A DNA stretch of 13,672 nt from Chlamydiota bacterium (GTDB taxonomy: Bacteria; Chlamydiota; Chlamydiia; Chlamydiales; JAJFMI01), in NCBI GenBank assembly GCA_021772235.1, contig JAJFMI010000034.1:1-13672 (forward strand), given 5' to 3'. Shown in pieces: positions 13,107 to 13,672 of this stretch. Each line of letters starts with the position of its first letter. The stretch's first letter is position 1. A model generated the notes under the pieces. That model was not told where the DNA came from. It was given only the letters and a program-made list of their open reading frames with translations, and ran no database searches. The translations under genes and the position numbers were made by a program.

Positions 13107-13344
13107 TTTTAAATACTTTTTTGTTTCTTGTCTAGTAATGTTAACAAACTCACACTTTAAAAATAAGTCGTAATATTTTTTTGTTATAAAAAACTATCGT
13201 TCTAAATTCTACTTTATCGCCTTAATCTACAGCAAGTTAGTAAGGAGAGTTCTCTCCACTCAACAGCTCGTAAGAGATTTCGCGTTGCTTTCAGTAAAAA
13301 ATTTGTTGATTAGGGCGTGTCACTAATTAAGAATAACTAGAAAA
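13107..13344. other. Gene-free AT-rich spacer
   Basis: The 238 bases between the repeat-protein gene and the transporter gene contain no convincing coding region. The half next to the repeat-protein gene has A/T tracts that could hold its promoter. Besides the hairpin listed separately, an ATTAG/CTAAT inverted repeat (13309-13313 and 13323-13327) encloses GGCGTGTCA. Read on the minus strand it is followed by a T run and could be a weak terminator for the transporter gene, or a leftover insertion-sequence end. Confidence 0.4.
13244..13257. repeat. Perfect 6-bp inverted repeat
   Basis: GGAGAG and CTCTCC flank two T bases (13250-13251) in an otherwise AT-rich spacer. There is no T run on either side, so it does not look like an intrinsic terminator. 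An operator or part of a small structured RNA is possible but unsupported. Confidence 0.4.
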
Positions 13345-13671
13345 TTATTCCTTGATAGTTGGAATAGTCTTCTTGGTAATGATGGTAACCAATCCGGCTA
13401 AGATCAAGGCAAATCCAAAGTAGGCCATAGTGCTAAGTTTTTCATTAAGAAAGATCACACCGAGATTAATACTGATGATGGGAAAAAGCAGGGTGCTAAG
13501 TGAAAGATAGGTGGCGCCTGCTTTTTGCACAAGTTGATAGTAAAAGTAAAAAGCTGTGGATGTTCCAATTACAGCAAGTCCAACTAGTCCAAAAATACTG
13601 ATCGCAGGTGGATTAATTGGCATGGGTGAAAAAATTAGCATAAAAGGCAGCGTGGTAATTGAGGCGAAAAA
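13345..13671 (-). CDS. EamA/DMT-family transporter, C-terminal part
   Basis: This is the 3' end of a gene whose 5' end lies beyond the right edge; the frame stays open to the last base. The visible part has about four hydrophobic helices. A helix pair around FGLVGLAVIGTSTAFYFYY and the signature GATYLSLSTLLFPIISINLGVIFLNEKLS (in two pieces) followed by GFALILAGLVTII are typical of the second EamA repeat of drug/metabolite transporters. The late proline-then-NEKL arrangement is diagnostic of the fold. An internal ATG at 13641 is not the true start, because the frame upstream (ITTLPF) is also transporter-like. The substrate cannot be inferred. Confidence 0.88.
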   Translation of the reverse strand, partial: FFASITTLPFMLIFSPMPINPPAISIFGLVGLAVIGTSTAFYFYYQLVQKAGATYLSLSTLLFPIISINLGVIFLNEKLSTMAYFGFALILAGLVTIITKKTIPTIKE

Positions 13672-13672
13672 A

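Noticed and set aside
13201..13300. Possible tRNA or small RNA around the GGAGAG/CTCTCC hairpin
   Set aside because: No cloverleaf, no T-arm consensus and no acceptor stem could be built; only one short perfect stem is seen.
13309..13327. ATTAG-GGCGTGTCA-CTAAT as an insertion-sequence end
   Set aside because: It recalls terminal sequences of some transposons, but there is no transposase, no partner end and no target duplication in the window.
1..13672. Legionella as the source, because of the phytase-like phosphatase and DUF4116-like protein
   Set aside because: The zinc-lid adenylate kinase and the chlamydia-like MnmA segments argue against a gammaproteobacterium; shared families are expected in amoeba-associated bacteria.

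Overview
The window looks like a chromosomal segment of a bacterium in the phylum Chlamydiae, most likely an amoeba- or protist-associated 'environmental' lineage rather than Chlamydia proper. The basis is mixed. MnmA has a chlamydia-like motif pattern. A phytase-like cysteine phosphatase and a DUF4116-like repeat protein, both typical of amoeba-associated intracellular bacteria, lie among housekeeping genes. The adenylate kinase has a four-cysteine zinc lid, which argues against Legionella. Genus cannot be fixed from the sequence alone. No rRNA, tRNA, CRISPR array or complete insertion sequence was seen, and genes are tightly packed on both strands.

Layout. Positions 43-3260 (minus) form one compact run: an RluA-family pseudouridine synthase, a double-PspC membrane protein (ATGA overlap), a secreted phytase-like/PTP-like phosphatase, adenylate kinase, and a small unknown acidic protein. 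Divergent from it, 3313-4689 (plus) holds a SpeD-type S-adenosylmethionine decarboxylase with an unexpected hydrophobic N-terminus, a DJ-1/PfpI protein (ATGA overlap) and a four-helix membrane protein. An RDD membrane protein (4664-5686, minus) overlaps the end of that run. It is divergent from an M48 zinc metalloprotease (5797-6999), which converges on a small unknown protein (7003-7437, minus). mnmA (7530-8573, minus) is divergent from treY (8633-11035, plus), which overlaps by GTGA a dienelactone-hydrolase-like protein that has lost its catalytic residues. After a 143-base gap rich in inverted repeats come a DUF4116-like repeat protein (11832-13106, minus), a gene-free stretch, and the 3' part of an EamA/DMT transporter running off the right edge.

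How it fits together. Adk (nucleotide balance), the RluA enzyme and MnmA (RNA modification) are housekeeping. TreY makes maltooligosyltrehalose from alpha-glucan; its usual partner TreZ is not in the window. The secreted phosphatase, the repeat protein and possibly the 7003-7437 protein are candidates for host interaction.

Most noteworthy points: (1) the start of most divergent transcription units shows a sigma-70-like -10 box ending 6-7 nt before the ATG with no Shine-Dalgarno, suggesting leaderless mRNAs; (2) the treY-coupled hydrolase is a probable pseudoenzyme; (3) the phosphatase has a signal peptide and a changed P-loop; (4) SpeD has what looks like a signal sequence or membrane anchor.
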